A program made the translations under genes and the position numbers. 49,039 nucleotides of DNA, taken from Gammaproteobacteria bacterium (GTDB lineage Bacteria > Pseudomonadota > Gammaproteobacteria > Thiohalobacterales > Thiohalobacteraceae). Below the pieces are notes generated by a model. It was not told the DNA's origin and did no database searches. It saw nothing but the letters and a program-made list of their open reading frames with translations. Positions 1 through 9,211 of this stretch are shown here, piece by piece. The stretch lies in the NCBI GenBank assembly GCA_019911805.1, contig JAIOJV010000117.1, forward strand, positions 1 to 49,039, read 5' to 3'. Position 1 is the stretch's first letter, and each line of letters begins with the position of its first letter.

Positions 1-1207
1 CTGCGGGCACATCGGCCGCAGCCGCCGCGGCCGGGGACGCCGATGGTGCCGCCCGCGGCGGGCCAGCCGGACGTGTTGCCGGTTGCGCTGCCGGCACGGG
101 GCTGTGTGCCGGCACGTCGCCCGTATCGGGCCGGAAGGCCAGCATGCGCAACAGCACCATCTCCAGGCCGCCGCGCGGGTCCGGCGACAGTGGCAGGTCG
201 CGGCGGCCGATCAAGGCAATCTGGTAGGCGAGCTGCACGTCCTCCGGACTCAGCGTGGTGGCGAGTTCCATGACCACCTCGCGGTCGCCGTAGCTGTCGT
301 CGACGGCCTCAGGCACGGTCTGGGCGACGGCGATGCGTTGCAGTACCGACAGCAGCTCGGCCAGGGCGCTGTCGAAATCCGCCGCCTGCTCGGCGAGCTG
401 CGCGACCTGGGCCAGCAGCGCCGCACCGTCCCGGCGCGCCAGGGCGCGCACGATGGCGTAGACCTGACCACGTTCGATGGTGCCGAGCATGGTCCGCACC
501 TCGGCCTCCTGCACCGCACCACCGCCGAAGGCAATGGCCTGATCCAACAGGCTCAGTGCATCACGCATGCTGCCGTCGGCCGCGCGCGCGATCTCGGCCA
601 GGGCCGCGGGGTCGGATTCGATCTGTTCATCGCCCAGCACCTTGGCGAGGTAGTCGCCGATCAGGTGCTGCGGCAGCCGCTTGAGATTGAACTGCAGACA
701 GCGCGACAGGATGGTCACCGGCAGCTTCTGCGGATCGGTAGTCGCCAGCAGGAACTTCACGTGTGGCGGTGGCTCCTCCAGCGTCTTCAGGAGGGCGTTG
801 AAGCTGTGGTTGGAGAACATGTGCACCTCGTCGATGAGGTACACCTTGTAGCGGCCGCGCGTCGGTGCGTACTGGACGTTCTCCAGCAGTTCACGGGTCT
901 CGTCGACCTTGGTGCGCGAGGCCGCATCGACCTCGATCAGGTCGATGAAGCGACCCGCGTCGATCTCGGTGCAGGCACTGCACACGCCACAGGGTGTGGA
1001 GCTGACGCCCTGTTCGCAGTTGAGCGACTTGGCGAGGATGCGCGCAATGGTGGTCTTGCCGACACCGCGCGTGCCAGTGAACAGATAGGCGTGGTGCAGC
1101 CGGTCGTTGTCGAGCGCGTTGATCAGGGCGCGCAGCACATGCTCCTGACCCACGAGGGTGTGGAAGCTGCGGGGCCGCCATTTGCGTGCGAGGACCTGAT
1201 AACTCAT
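1..1207 (-). CDS. dnaX: DNA polymerase III subunits gamma/tau (partial, C-terminus outside window)
   Basis: Clamp-loader ATPase of the replicative polymerase III holoenzyme; it opens and loads the beta clamp. Reading on the minus strand from ATG at 1205-1207, the first about 402 residues are present. Visible are the Walker A GTRGVGKT (residues 45-52), a zinc-binding cysteine set (C64, C73, C76, C79), a Walker B region around LIDEVHM and the sensor segment LLATTDPQKLP. An Ala/Pro-rich linker begins near the window edge, as expected where tau leaves the AAA+ core. The C-terminal part, including any gamma frameshift site, is outside the window. The gene follows ffs on the same strand. The Shine-Dalgarno before the ATG is weak. 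The identification itself is secure. Confidence 0.97.
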   Translation of the reverse strand, partial: MSYQVLARKWRPRSFHTLVGQEHVLRALINALDNDRLHHAYLFTGTRGVGKTTIARILAKSLNCEQGVSSTPCGVCSACTEIDAGRFIDLIEVDAASRTKVDETRELLENVQYAPTRGRYKVYLIDEVHMFSNHSFNALLKTLEEPPPHVKFLLATTDPQKLPVTILSRCLQFNLKRLPQHLIGDYLAKVLGDEQIESDPAALAEIARAADGSMRDALSLLDQAIAFGGGAVQEAEVRTMLGTIERGQVYAIVRALARRDGAALLAQVAQLAEQAADFDSALAELLSVLQRIAVAQTVPEAVDDSYGDREVVMELATTLSPEDVQLAYQIALIGRRDLPLSPDPRGGLEMVLLRMLAFRPDTGDVPAHSPVPAAQPATRPAGPPRAAPSASPAAAAAADVPA

Positions 1208-1233
1208 AGCTTCGATATCGAATCCGGCGTTAC

Positions 1234-1313
1234 CTGTAGGACCGGGCTCTTGTGCCCTTTAGGGTATGCCCGCGAACCTTCGTGACGGTTCGCGGGCAAG
1301 CCCGCTCCTACGG
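1234..1313. repeat. REP-like palindromic pair between ffs and dnaX
   Basis: A perfect 10-bp stem (1269-1278 with 1287-1296, 8-nt loop) is embedded in a sequence whose right end, read on the minus strand, starts CGTAGGAGCGGGCTTGCCCG. This is the classic core of gammaproteobacterial REP elements. A degenerate second unit in inverse orientation occupies about 1234-1257. The same GTAGGAGCG core recurs twice at 9405-9478. The hairpin lies in the ffs-dnaX spacer and could end or process ffs transcripts, which is inference. Confidence 0.7.
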
Positions 1314-1345
1314 TTGCTCGTTCTGCCACAGGTTCGAAATCAAGA

Positions 1346-1456
1346 GGCGGCCTGCACCAGCCACACCCCGGCGCCCGCATCACTGCTGCCGCTGCTCCCT
1401 TCCGGGCCTGACGGGGTTCACAGATTAGCGTCGCGGGGGGACCGGCACAAGCCGCC
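1346..1456 (-). ncRNA. ffs: Signal recognition particle RNA (4.5S RNA)
   Basis: The RNA scaffold of the bacterial SRP; it binds Ffh (encoded at 35938-37293) and targets nascent membrane proteins. The minus strand carries the conserved apical hairpin GTCAGGCCCGGAAGGGAGCA with the GGAA tetraloop and the asymmetric loop bases bound by the Ffh M domain. The flanks match E. coli 4.5S RNA over CGACGCTAATCTGTG. The outer ends GGCGGCTTGTGCC and GGTGCAGGCCGCC pair into a terminal stem, which sets the boundaries at about 111 nt. Exact ends may shift by a few bases. Confidence 0.95.
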
Positions 1457-1894
1457 AAACCGGACGATGGTCGGAGTGGCGAGGCCGCAACCGCGTGGCC
1501 TTGCCGCCTGCTCCGTCCACCAGATGTTCGTTGTCTGCGCCCCGCCGCGGCAATCCCGCCTCGGCCAGGGCGCGCCAGTGTACCACAGGGTTGTCCCAGC
1601 GGGTCCGCGCGCCGCACGGCGCTGGAACAAACGGTCGCACGGGCGCTCGCCGTTCCGATCTGAAACGCGCGTGCACCTGCAATCGAAACACGCGAACAAC
1701 CGCTGCGTCCCGCGGTGTATCAACCCACCGACAAAGTGTGTGAAATGCCACAGAATACCTTCAAGTGATTATGATGATAACGACGTAATTATTTGAATAG
1801 ATAAAATAATGCATCGTGGCATGCAACCTGCAAAGCGGCTGACCGTTCGAAGAACAAGCCTGTCTCGATCAAAAAAACCTGGGAGTCATCTTAC
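1457..1894. other. Intergenic region between ffs and the TonB receptor, with an AT-rich promoter zone
   Basis: No convincing gene is present; the open frames here lack Shine-Dalgarno sequences and family resemblance. The part from about 1740 to 1830 is strikingly AT-rich for this genome and probably holds the promoter and operator of the receptor gene. A 19-bp stretch starting at GATTATGATGAT (about 1773) matches the canonical Fur box at about 12 of 19 positions, and a GAAATG half-site lies at 1741-1746. Neither is strong enough to name the regulator. Confidence 0.4.
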
Positions 1895-4177
1895 ATGTAT
1901 TTTCCATTCAGCTATCGGCGCGCCCTGCTCAGCACCCTGATCGCCGCCTCTGTCCACGGCGCAGCCGGCGCCGACGATGCACCGCTTCCCACCATCAGCG
2001 TCACGGCACCGTCGCTGGTCGAAAGCCCGGCCCCGAGCGCCTCGCTCCTCCAGGCGGAAGAACTGAACCACCTGGTGCCCGCCAGCAGCGACACCGCGAG
2101 CCTGCTGAGAAACGTGCCGGGCCTGAATCTCCAGGGCAGCGGCGGGGTTTCCAGTCTGCCGGTCATCCACGGCCTCGCTGACGACCGCCTGCGCATCAAG
2201 GTCGACGGCATGGACCTGATCTCCGCCTGCGGCAACCACATGAATCCACCGCTTTCCTACATCGACCCCAGCAACGTCAACGCCGTCACCGTCTTCGCCG
2301 GCATCACGCCGGTCAGCGTCGGCGGTGACAGCATCGGTGGCACCATCCTGGTGGACTCTGCCGATCCGGAATTCGCCCAGGCCGGTGCCGGCCTGTTGCA
2401 CAAGGGCACGATCGGTGCGTTTTACCGCAGCAACGGCAACGCCCACGGCGGCGACCTCGCTGCAACCATCGCCAGCGAAAAGCTGAGCGTGCGCTACACC
2501 GCCTCCACCGCCAAGGCCGATAACTACACGGCTGGTGACGATTTCAAGCCGGCAGGACCGGCCGCCGCCGGCCGTGGATGGCTGGACGGCGACGAGGTCG
2601 GTTCCAGCATGTACAAGTCGACCAACCAGTCGCTGGCCGTGGCGCTGCGCCAGGCCAATCATCTCGTCGAACTCAAGGTCGGGTTACAGGACATCCCCTA
2701 CCAGGGCTGGCCGAACCAGCGCATGGACATGACCGGCAACGACAGTACCCAGACCAATCTACGCTATGAGGGGCAATACGACTGGGGCGGGCTGGAGGCG
2801 CGCGCCTACCACGAGAACACCCGGCACAAGATGCAGTTCTACGACGACAAACTCTTCTGGTATGGCCCCAACAATGTACCCAATTCCGATGGTGTACCGT
2901 GCGTGACCCTCAGTGGCGGTGCGAACGGCTGCGCGGCAGGCATGCCCATGGATACCGAGGGCAAGAACAGCGGTGTACTCGTCAAGGCGGCGATCCCCCT
3001 GTCGGCGCGCGACCTGCTGCGGGTGGGCGGCGAGGTGCAGCGCTACCGGCTGAACGACTGGTGGGATGCCTCCGGCAAGGGCATGTGGCCGGAGACTTTC
3101 TGGAATATCCGCGACGGTGAACGCGACCGCCTGGCAGTGTTCGGCGAATGGGAGGCACAGTGGAATCCGCAGTGGCTGACGCAAGTCGGTGTACGCCACG
3201 AAACCGTGGATATGAACGCTGGCGATGTGCAAGGGTATAGCCCGATGTACAGCCCCACCGATGCGGCTGCCTTCAACGCCGCCGACCGCGACATCACCGA
3301 CCACAACCTGGATGCGACCGCGCTGGCACGCTTCACACTGGACGCCACGCGCACATTCGAAGTCGGCTACGCCCGCAAGACCCGTTCGCCCAACTTGTAT
3401 GAGCGCTACACCTGGTCGACGCATGGCATGTCGATGCGCATGATCAACTGGGCCGGCGACGGCAATGGCTACGTGGGTAATCTCGATCTGGACCCGGAGA
3501 TCGCGCATACCGTGAGCGCAACCTTCGACTGGCACGACGCGGCACGGCAGGATTGGGGACTGCAGGTGACCCCCTATTACACCTATGTCGATGACTATAT
3601 CGATGCTCAGCGCTGCTCCGGTGCCGCCACCGGTGTCTGCACCGCCGCCAACCTGACGGCGACCGACGCCTTCGTCTACCTCCAGTTCGTGAACCAGTCG
3701 GCCAAGCTCTACGGCATCGATGTCTCCGGCCACTTCCCGCTGGCCAAGGGTACCCGCTTCGGCAGCTTCACCGCGAGCGGAGTACTGAACTATGTCCAGG
3801 GCGAGAATAAGACCACCGGCGACAACCTCTACAACATCATGCCGCTGAACGCGCGGCTGGCGGTGGTGCAACGCCAAGGCGGCTGGACCAATAGTGCCGA
3901 GGTCGAGCTGGTCGAGGCCAAGACCGACGTCTCGGCGACCCGCAACGAGGTCGAGACCAGCGCCTATGGCCTGCTCCACCTGCGCAGCAGCTATGAGTGG
4001 AAACAGGTGCGCCTCGACATCGGTGTCGAGAACGTCTTCGACCGCTTCTACAACCACCCGCTGGGCGGCGCCTATCTGGGCCAGGGCAAGACCATGTCCG
4101 GAAACGACATACCCTGGGGCGTCACGGTCCCCGGCATGGGCCGCTCGATCTATACCGGTGTGAACTTCAAGTTCTAA
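1895..4177 (+). CDS. TonB-dependent outer membrane receptor, possible copper importer (OprC-like metal motif)
   Basis: A 760-residue outer membrane gated porin. It has an N-terminal signal peptide (about residues 1-25), a TonB box-like ISVTAP stretch (about 34-39), a plug domain (about 50-160), a 22-strand barrel and a terminal aromatic (NFKF). A good Shine-Dalgarno (GGGAG) precedes the ATG. The plug carries CGNHM (C112 to M116, a CxxxM motif) and the barrel carries HKM (H311, M313; HxM). This is the motif pair known to coordinate copper in Pseudomonas OprC, at similar positions in the protein. A second HxM (HGM) occurs further on. Copper specificity is inference; other metals or chelates remain possible. 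The gene stands alone, with its own AT-rich promoter region and a strong terminator. Confidence 0.9.
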   Translation: MYFPFSYRRALLSTLIAASVHGAAGADDAPLPTISVTAPSLVESPAPSASLLQAEELNHLVPASSDTASLLRNVPGLNLQGSGGVSSLPVIHGLADDRLRIKVDGMDLISACGNHMNPPLSYIDPSNVNAVTVFAGITPVSVGGDSIGGTILVDSADPEFAQAGAGLLHKGTIGAFYRSNGNAHGGDLAATIASEKLSVRYTASTAKADNYTAGDDFKPAGPAAAGRGWLDGDEVGSSMYKSTNQSLAVALRQANHLVELKVGLQDIPYQGWPNQRMDMTGNDSTQTNLRYEGQYDWGGLEARAYHENTRHKMQFYDDKLFWYGPNNVPNSDGVPCVTLSGGANGCAAGMPMDTEGKNSGVLVKAAIPLSARDLLRVGGEVQRYRLNDWWDASGKGMWPETFWNIRDGERDRLAVFGEWEAQWNPQWLTQVGVRHETVDMNAGDVQGYSPMYSPTDAAAFNAADRDITDHNLDATALARFTLDATRTFEVGYARKTRSPNLYERYTWSTHGMSMRMINWAGDGNGYVGNLDLDPEIAHTVSATFDWHDAARQDWGLQVTPYYTYVDDYIDAQRCSGAATGVCTAANLTATDAFVYLQFVNQSAKLYGIDVSGHFPLAKGTRFGSFTASGVLNYVQGENKTTGDNLYNIMPLNARLAVVQRQGGWTNSAEVELVEAKTDVSATRNEVETSAYGLLHLRSSYEWKQVRLDIGVENVFDRFYNHPLGGAYLGQGKTMSGNDIPWGVTVPGMGRSIYTGVNFKF

Positions 4178-4203
4178 CCGGATACGACGCGACACCGTTA
4201 TGC

Positions 4204-4230
4204 GAAAGGGGCCGCAAGGCCCCTTTCTTT
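4204..4230 (+). terminator. Intrinsic terminator after the TonB receptor
   Basis: A perfect 10-bp stem (4204-4213 with 4218-4227) closed by a GCAA tetraloop and followed by TTT. It lies 26 bases after the receptor stop codon. Confidence 0.88.
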
Positions 4231-4255
4231 GTGTCTTCAGCGGCACTGCCGCAAT

Positions 4256-4291
4256 CCGTAGGGTGCGTCGGCGCAGCGACGCACCCTACGG
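4256..4291. repeat. Perfect 15-bp inverted repeat (GTAGGGTGCGTC family)
   Basis: CCGTAGGGTGCGTCG (4256-4270) and its exact complement (4277-4291) enclose a 6-nt loop. A related, partly decayed copy lies at 9283-9316. This palindrome type is widely dispersed between genes in gammaproteobacteria. The rest of the 4178-4520 gap holds only the terminator upstream and a moderately AT-rich stretch (4330-4440) that may carry the promoter of the next gene. Confidence 0.75.
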
Positions 4292-4520
4292 ACTGAGTAA
4301 GAGGCGTACTCAACACAGGGGCGCAGATAAAATTCTGAGAGGATTCACTACTGACAATCTCTGCGTTGAAAATGTATGAATCAGAGACTTCTCAGATTTA
4401 GTGCCCTTCGGGTCAGGCTCGTTTGATTCTGGTTTGATTCCGGATCCCGTTTGAAGTGTGGGGCGTAGGTTTTCTGCGCTCTGCTAAGATGGCGCGCACA
4501 TCCGACCTGGAGACCGCACC

Positions 4521-5291
4521 GTGCTGCCGACGCCCAAACCCACCGCGCGCCACTTTGCCCGCGGCGACCTCGCCCTGGCCCTGCGTCATGGCTGGACGAC
4601 CTTCCGTGCGCTGCCCGGTGTCAGCCTGGCCCTCGGCGCTATCGCGGTGGTCGTCGGCGTGGCCGTACTGTTGTGTGTCTACGGTGTCGGCCTGTCGGCC
4701 ATGGCCCTGCCCTTCGCCGCCGGTTTCATGCTGCTCGGACCGATCCTGCTCGCCGGCTTCTTCCGCCTCGCCGAGGTCCATGCCGACGGCCGCCGACCCG
4801 GTCTGCGTGACGCGCTTGCCGGCTTCCGGGGCGCCCCCGCGGGCCTGTGGGTGGTCGCGCTGCTGTGCGCCTTCCTGTTCATGATCTGGATCACCGATGC
4901 CGGGATCCTCTACAGCTTCATGATCGGCACGTTCGACACGACGCGCCAGCCGCTGTGGCTGAGTCAGCTGCAGGCGGACCGCGTCGCCTTCACGCTGTGG
5001 AGCTCGCTCATGGGCTCGGTGCTGGCGTTCTTCGCCTTCGCCTTGTCTGCGTTCTCCGTGCCGCTGCTGCATCAGCGCCGCACGACGTTGATCCACGCGG
5101 TGTATTCGAGCGTGTGCGTGGTACTGCGCAACTTTCCGGCGGCCATCGCCTGGGGGCTGCTGCTGACCGGCGTCATCGTGGTCTCGATCCTGTTGCTGCC
5201 GCTGCTGATGGTGACGCTGCCGGTCATGGCCTACGCCAGCTTCGCGCTCTATCAGCGGGTGTTTCCGGGACACGATGCAGGTGCCTGCTGA
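4521..5291 (+). CDS. DUF2189 / BPSS1780-type integral membrane protein
   Basis: A 256-residue predicted inner-membrane protein of unknown function. Five or six hydrophobic segments are visible: about residues 35-58, 63-88, 106-130, 152-178 and a long one at 198-232. The segment GFMLLGPILLAGFFRLAEV resembles the DUF2189 signature, in which a GP-containing helix follows a short amphipathic N-terminus. The chosen start is GTG, with GGAG about 8 bases upstream; there is no ATG nearby. It appears to be a single-gene unit ending at a hairpin at 5341-5364. No catalytic residues are evident. Confidence 0.8.
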   Translation: MLPTPKPTARHFARGDLALALRHGWTTFRALPGVSLALGAIAVVVGVAVLLCVYGVGLSAMALPFAAGFMLLGPILLAGFFRLAEVHADGRRPGLRDALAGFRGAPAGLWVVALLCAFLFMIWITDAGILYSFMIGTFDTTRQPLWLSQLQADRVAFTLWSSLMGSVLAFFAFALSAFSVPLLHQRRTTLIHAVYSSVCVVLRNFPAAIAWGLLLTGVIVVSILLLPLLMVTLPVMAYASFALYQRVFPGHDAGAC

Positions 5292-5340
5292 TGCCCGAGG
5301 GGGTGGGGGGGGGCGCCCACGTTGGGCGCACTGAAATTAG

Positions 5341-5367
5341 AAAGGCGGCCCTAAGGCCGCCTTTGGG
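5341..5367 (+). terminator. Hairpin after the DUF2189 gene, probable terminator
   Basis: A perfect stem AAAGGCGGCC (5341-5350) with GGCCGCCTTT (5355-5364) and a CTAA loop. The T-run is short (TTT then GGG), so termination efficiency is uncertain. Confidence 0.6.
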
Positions 5368-5794
5368 TCCCTCGCGGGCTGCTCCTGCCCGCTTTTCAAC
5401 ATCCCTGTGAGTTCGACCTTCCCTGGTGCAATCCCTGCTTCCGTCCTAGCCAGTAGTACGTGGCGAATTTTCCCATCAATTCGTGTATTTACAAGCTACC
5501 CACGGCGTCAAAAGGGTGTCGCATGCCAGACCCGCAAGCGGGCATGTCCCGGTCTGGCACAGCACGATCACAGTAGATTCATGCAGTTGGAAAGCCCGGC
5601 CGGCAGGCCAGCCCGGACCGGGACTGGCGGTGTGTTCGGCTGACCTACGGGGCTTTCAGCCTTTTCGTACAGATGACGCCGAATACCATCCCTAAAGCCG
5701 CTGCCGCGGCGGCCGCCCCGGCCGGCGACAGCCCGGTGCGATAGGCCGGTGCCGCAGTTTGCCGCGCACCGGCCCCGCCTATATCCTGCCAGCC
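5365..5794. other. Intergenic region before the AddA-like gene, no gene recognised
   Basis: About 430 bases with no supported coding sequence. An Ala-rich 23-codon frame at 5673-5744 has no ribosome binding site and looks accidental. No AddB-like partner is present here, where it would usually lie next to addA. Confidence 0.5.
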
Positions 5795-8700
5795 ATGTCC
5801 GATCCCCTGCTCGCCACCGCCCCCGACCGCAATGCCAGCGTGCATGCCTCCGCGGGCACCGGGAAGACCTGGCTGCTGGTGACGCGCATCGTCCGGCTGC
5901 TGCTGGCCGGCGCCACGCCCGCAGGCATCCTGGCGGTGACCTTCACCCGCAAGGCCGCCGCGGAGATGCTCGAGCGCCTCAACGAGCGCCTGGCCGGACT
6001 GGCCACGGACGACGACACGACCCTCGACCAGACCCTGCGGGCGATGGGTGAAACCCCGTCCGCGGCCCTGCGCGAGCGCGCCCGGCGGCTGTATGAAGCG
6101 GTGCTGTTCGACCCACGGCCGGTGCACGCGACCACCTTTCACGCCTTCTGCCAGGAGATCCTGCAGCGCTTCCCGGTCGAGGCGGGGGTACCACCCGGCT
6201 TCGAACTCCTCGACAGCGACGCCGAACTCGTCGACGCGGCCTGGGAGGCCCTCTACGCCGAGGCGACGCAGGCACCGGACGGCGACATCGCCGCTGCGCT
6301 GGAGCAGCTCTTCGATCATTGCGGCACCTTGTTCACCATCCGCCAGGCACTGAACGATTTTCTGGGCCATCGCATCGACTGGTGGGCCTTCACCCAGTCG
6401 GCACGCGAACCGGTCGCCTATGCGGCTGCGATCGCCCGGCGCCTGTACGGGATCGAGACGGACGATGATCCGATCGACACCTTCTTCGCCGCCGACCGGC
6501 CGAGCCTGCTCACCGAATTCGCCACCCTGCTGGGTCGCCACGACACCAAGACCCACCGCGAGCAGAGCGCGGCCATCCTGCAGGCACTGGCACTGCGCGA
6601 GGTCGGCGCGGAAGACGCGCGTGAGACCGGTTTCGCCCTGATCACCAGCGCGCTGCTGACCAAGGGCGGCGAGCCGCGCAAGCGCAGCAGCAGCAAGGCG
6701 CAGGAGAAGGTCCTCGGCGTGGCCGGTTGCGAGCGTCTGCGGGAACTGCATGGGCAGCTGTGCACTGCGTTACTCGAGACCCGTGACCGGCTCGCGCGCC
6801 GCGCCAGCCTGGCGCTCAACGAGGCCTGGTATCGCGCCGGGCAGCGGCTGCTCGATCACTACCAGCGCATCAAGCGCGAACGGCGCGTGCTGGATTTCGC
6901 CGACCTGGAGTGGCACGCGTACCGCCTGCTGAATACCTCCGGCCAGGCCCATTGGGTGCAGTACAAACTGGATGCCCGCATCGATCACATCCTGATCGAT
7001 GAGTTTCAGGACACCAACCCGACCCAATGGCGTCTGCTGCTGCCGCTGCTGGAAGAACTCGCCGCCGGCGCCAGCGAGCGCGCGCGCAGTATCTTCCTGG
7101 TCGGCGATACCAAGCAATCCATCTATCGCTTCCGGCGTGCCGATGCGCGCCTCCTGACGGCGGCCAGCGACTGGCTGGAGACACGCCTCGGCGCACAGCG
7201 CTTCAGCCTGGGAGCCTCGCGACGTTCGGCACCCGCCATCATCGACTGCGTCAACCGGGCCTTCGCCGACGGCCCACTGGCGGCGCGCCTGCCGGACTTT
7301 CCCGTGCACAGCACCCATTGGACGGACCTGTGGGGCCGTGTCGAACTGCTGCCACCGCTGGCGGTGCCACCGCCGGCAGAGGCACACGATCGGCCCGCGA
7401 CGACCCTGCGCGACCCGCTCCGGCAGCCGCGCCCGCAGCCGGCCGACGATCGCCACGAGGACGAAGGCCGGGCCATCGCGGCGCGCATTCGCGGCCTGGT
7501 CGGCGGCGACACGCTCATCGGCCCGGCCCAGGCGGCACGCCCGCTGCGCTACGGCGACATCCTCATCCTGCTGCGCGGTCGCACCCACGCCGGCGCCTAC
7601 GAGAAGGCCCTGCGCGAGGCCGGCATCCCCTTTCTTGGCGCCGCGCGCGGCACCCTGCTCGACAACCTGGAGGTCCGCGATCTGGAGGCGCTGTTGAACA
7701 CCCTCATCGCGCCGCACAACGACCTGGCGCTCGCCCAGGTGCTGCGCTCGCCACTGTTCGCCGCCAGTGACGCGGATCTGATCGGGCTGGCGCAGGCCCA
7801 CGGCCACGGCTGGATGGAACGGCTGCTGACGATCGCGGCGGACAGCGGTGCTGACGACACAGCACCGCTGGCACGCGCGGCACGCCTGCTGCCGGCGTGG
7901 TCGGCCCGGGTCGGCCGGCTGCCGGTGCACGATCTGCTGGATCGCATCTATCACGAAGGCGACGTGCTGGCGCGCTTCGAGGCCGCTGCCAGCCCGGCAC
8001 TGAAGCCACGCGTGCGCGCCAACCTGATCCGCTTCATCGAACTCGCCCTGGAGGTGGACAGCGGCCGCTATCCCAGCCTGCCGCAGTTCGTCGCGCGCCT
8101 CGCCGAACTCCGCGCACGGGCCGCCGACGCCCCCGATGATGCGCCGCCCGAGAGCGGCAGCGGTGATCGTGTCCGCTTCCTGACCGTACACGGTGCCAAA
8201 GGCCTGGAGGCGCCGGTGGTGTTCCTCGCCGACTGCGGCCGTACCGATCGCGATCGCAGCGCCTGGGGCGGCCTGGTCGACTGGCCGGCCACACGCGACC
8301 GCCCGGAGAGCTTCGTGCTGGTGGGGCGCAAGAGCGGGCGTGACCGCGTGACCACCAACCTGCTGGCGCAACAGCAGGCCGCCGAGCTGCGTGAGGATGC
8401 CAATCTGCTGTATGTCGCACTGACTCGCGCGCGGCAACTGCTGTTCGTCTCCGCAGCGGTGAGCGCGGATGGCGCCGATCAGGGCTGGTACGGCCTGTTG
8501 CGTACCCAGTGGCAACCGAAGCCTGGTGATACCGATGCGCCGTTCGTATTCGAGACCGGTACGCCGCCGATCGTGGCGTCCGCCCCACCCGCGCGGCCAC
8601 CGCGGACGGCCGCCGTCGATCCGCGGCTGCGCGAACGGCTGCAGATCACCCCGGCCCTGCGGCGCATCGCGCCCAGCCGCGCCGGTGTGCCCGCCGACCC

Positions 8701-9211
8701 GCGTGACCCTGCGGGTGGTGCAGACCCCGATGGCCGGACGCGCGGCATCGCCATTCACCGGCTGCTCGAATGGCTGACCACTGCCCCCCAACGCAGCCAC
8801 GCCCGGCTGCTCACAGAGGTTGCGCGCGAGTTGCAGCGCAGCGCGGAGGATCCAGAACTCCTGCCCTGGCTACAGGAGGCCGAGAGCGTCATCCAGGATC
8901 CGGCGCTGGCGCCGCTGTTCGATGCCACGCGCCATGAGCGCGCCTATACCGAGGTACCGCTGCACTATTGCGTGGACGACGCACTGGTCGACGGCGTCGT
9001 CGACCGCCTGCTGCTCCACCCGACCGAGGTGCATGTCATCGACTACAAGACCCATACCATCGCCGCGGATCAGGCCGAGGCGACAGCCCGGCCCTATCGC
9101 GATCAGCTGCGCCTGTACGCCGAAGGTGCACGCCGCCTGTGGCCCGACCGGCGCGTGCGCGCCAGCATCCTGTTTACGCACTGCCGTATGCTGGTCGATC
9201 TGGATGTGTGA
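5795..9211 (+). CDS. addA: AddA-type UvrD/RecB-family helicase with C-terminal PD-(D/E)XK nuclease
   Basis: An 1138-residue protein predicted to process double-strand DNA ends for recombination. All superfamily 1 motifs are visible in order: Walker A ASAGTGKT (about residues 17-24), motif Ia TFTRKAAAEM, TFHAFC (about 115), Walker B DEFQDT (about 402), motif III GDTKQSIYRFRRAD, motif V TVHGAKGLE (about 798) and motif VI LYVALTRAR. The C-terminus ends in a RecB-like nuclease: VDGVVDRLL, then VIDYKTHT (about 1068-1086), then a Q-x3-Y-like stretch QLRLYAEG. I chose ATG 5795; a TTG 36 bases upstream is open but has no ribosome binding site. No adjacent AddB was found. AddA is more likely than RecB because Chi-recognising RecC-type neighbours are absent, but a stand-alone helicase-nuclease role is possible. 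Confidence 0.88.
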   Translation: MSDPLLATAPDRNASVHASAGTGKTWLLVTRIVRLLLAGATPAGILAVTFTRKAAAEMLERLNERLAGLATDDDTTLDQTLRAMGETPSAALRERARRLYEAVLFDPRPVHATTFHAFCQEILQRFPVEAGVPPGFELLDSDAELVDAAWEALYAEATQAPDGDIAAALEQLFDHCGTLFTIRQALNDFLGHRIDWWAFTQSAREPVAYAAAIARRLYGIETDDDPIDTFFAADRPSLLTEFATLLGRHDTKTHREQSAAILQALALREVGAEDARETGFALITSALLTKGGEPRKRSSSKAQEKVLGVAGCERLRELHGQLCTALLETRDRLARRASLALNEAWYRAGQRLLDHYQRIKRERRVLDFADLEWHAYRLLNTSGQAHWVQYKLDARIDHILIDEFQDTNPTQWRLLLPLLEELAAGASERARSIFLVGDTKQSIYRFRRADARLLTAASDWLETRLGAQRFSLGASRRSAPAIIDCVNRAFADGPLAARLPDFPVHSTHWTDLWGRVELLPPLAVPPPAEAHDRPATTLRDPLRQPRPQPADDRHEDEGRAIAARIRGLVGGDTLIGPAQAARPLRYGDILILLRGRTHAGAYEKALREAGIPFLGAARGTLLDNLEVRDLEALLNTLIAPHNDLALAQVLRSPLFAASDADLIGLAQAHGHGWMERLLTIAADSGADDTAPLARAARLLPAWSARVGRLPVHDLLDRIYHEGDVLARFEAAASPALKPRVRANLIRFIELALEVDSGRYPSLPQFVARLAELRARAADAPDDAPPESGSGDRVRFLTVHGAKGLEAPVVFLADCGRTDRDRSAWGGLVDWPATRDRPESFVLVGRKSGRDRVTTNLLAQQQAAELREDANLLYVALTRARQLLFVSAAVSADGADQGWYGLLRTQWQPKPGDTDAPFVFETGTPPIVASAPPARPPRTAAVDPRLRERLQITPALRRIAPSRAGVPADPRDPAGGADPDGRTRGIAIHRLLEWLTTAPQRSHARLLTEVARELQRSAEDPELLPWLQEAESVIQDPALAPLFDATRHERAYTEVPLHYCVDDALVDGVVDRLLLHPTEVHVIDYKTHTIAADQAEATARPYRDQLRLYAEGARRLWPDRRVRASILFTHCRMLVDLDV

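Noticed and set aside
83-1285. 400-codon plus-strand open frame over dnaX
   Set aside because: Antisense shadow of dnaX; the minus frame has all clamp-loader motifs, and the plus frame resembles nothing.
1741-1795. Fur or Zur box upstream of the TonB receptor
   Set aside because: Only about 12 of 19 Fur positions and one Zur half-site match; kept as a remark, not as a site.
2759-4246. 495-codon minus-strand frame opposite the TonB receptor
   Set aside because: Shadow caused by high GC at third positions; no ribosome site and no family features.
5550-5570. TGGCACAGCACGATC as a second sigma-54 promoter
   Set aside because: The -12 GC is absent at the required 10-base spacing.
5673-5744. Short Ala-rich plus-strand ORF before addA
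   Set aside because: No ribosome binding site, low complexity, no conserved features.
6770-8800. 676-codon minus-strand frame opposite addA
   Set aside because: Antisense shadow; the plus strand has complete helicase motifs.
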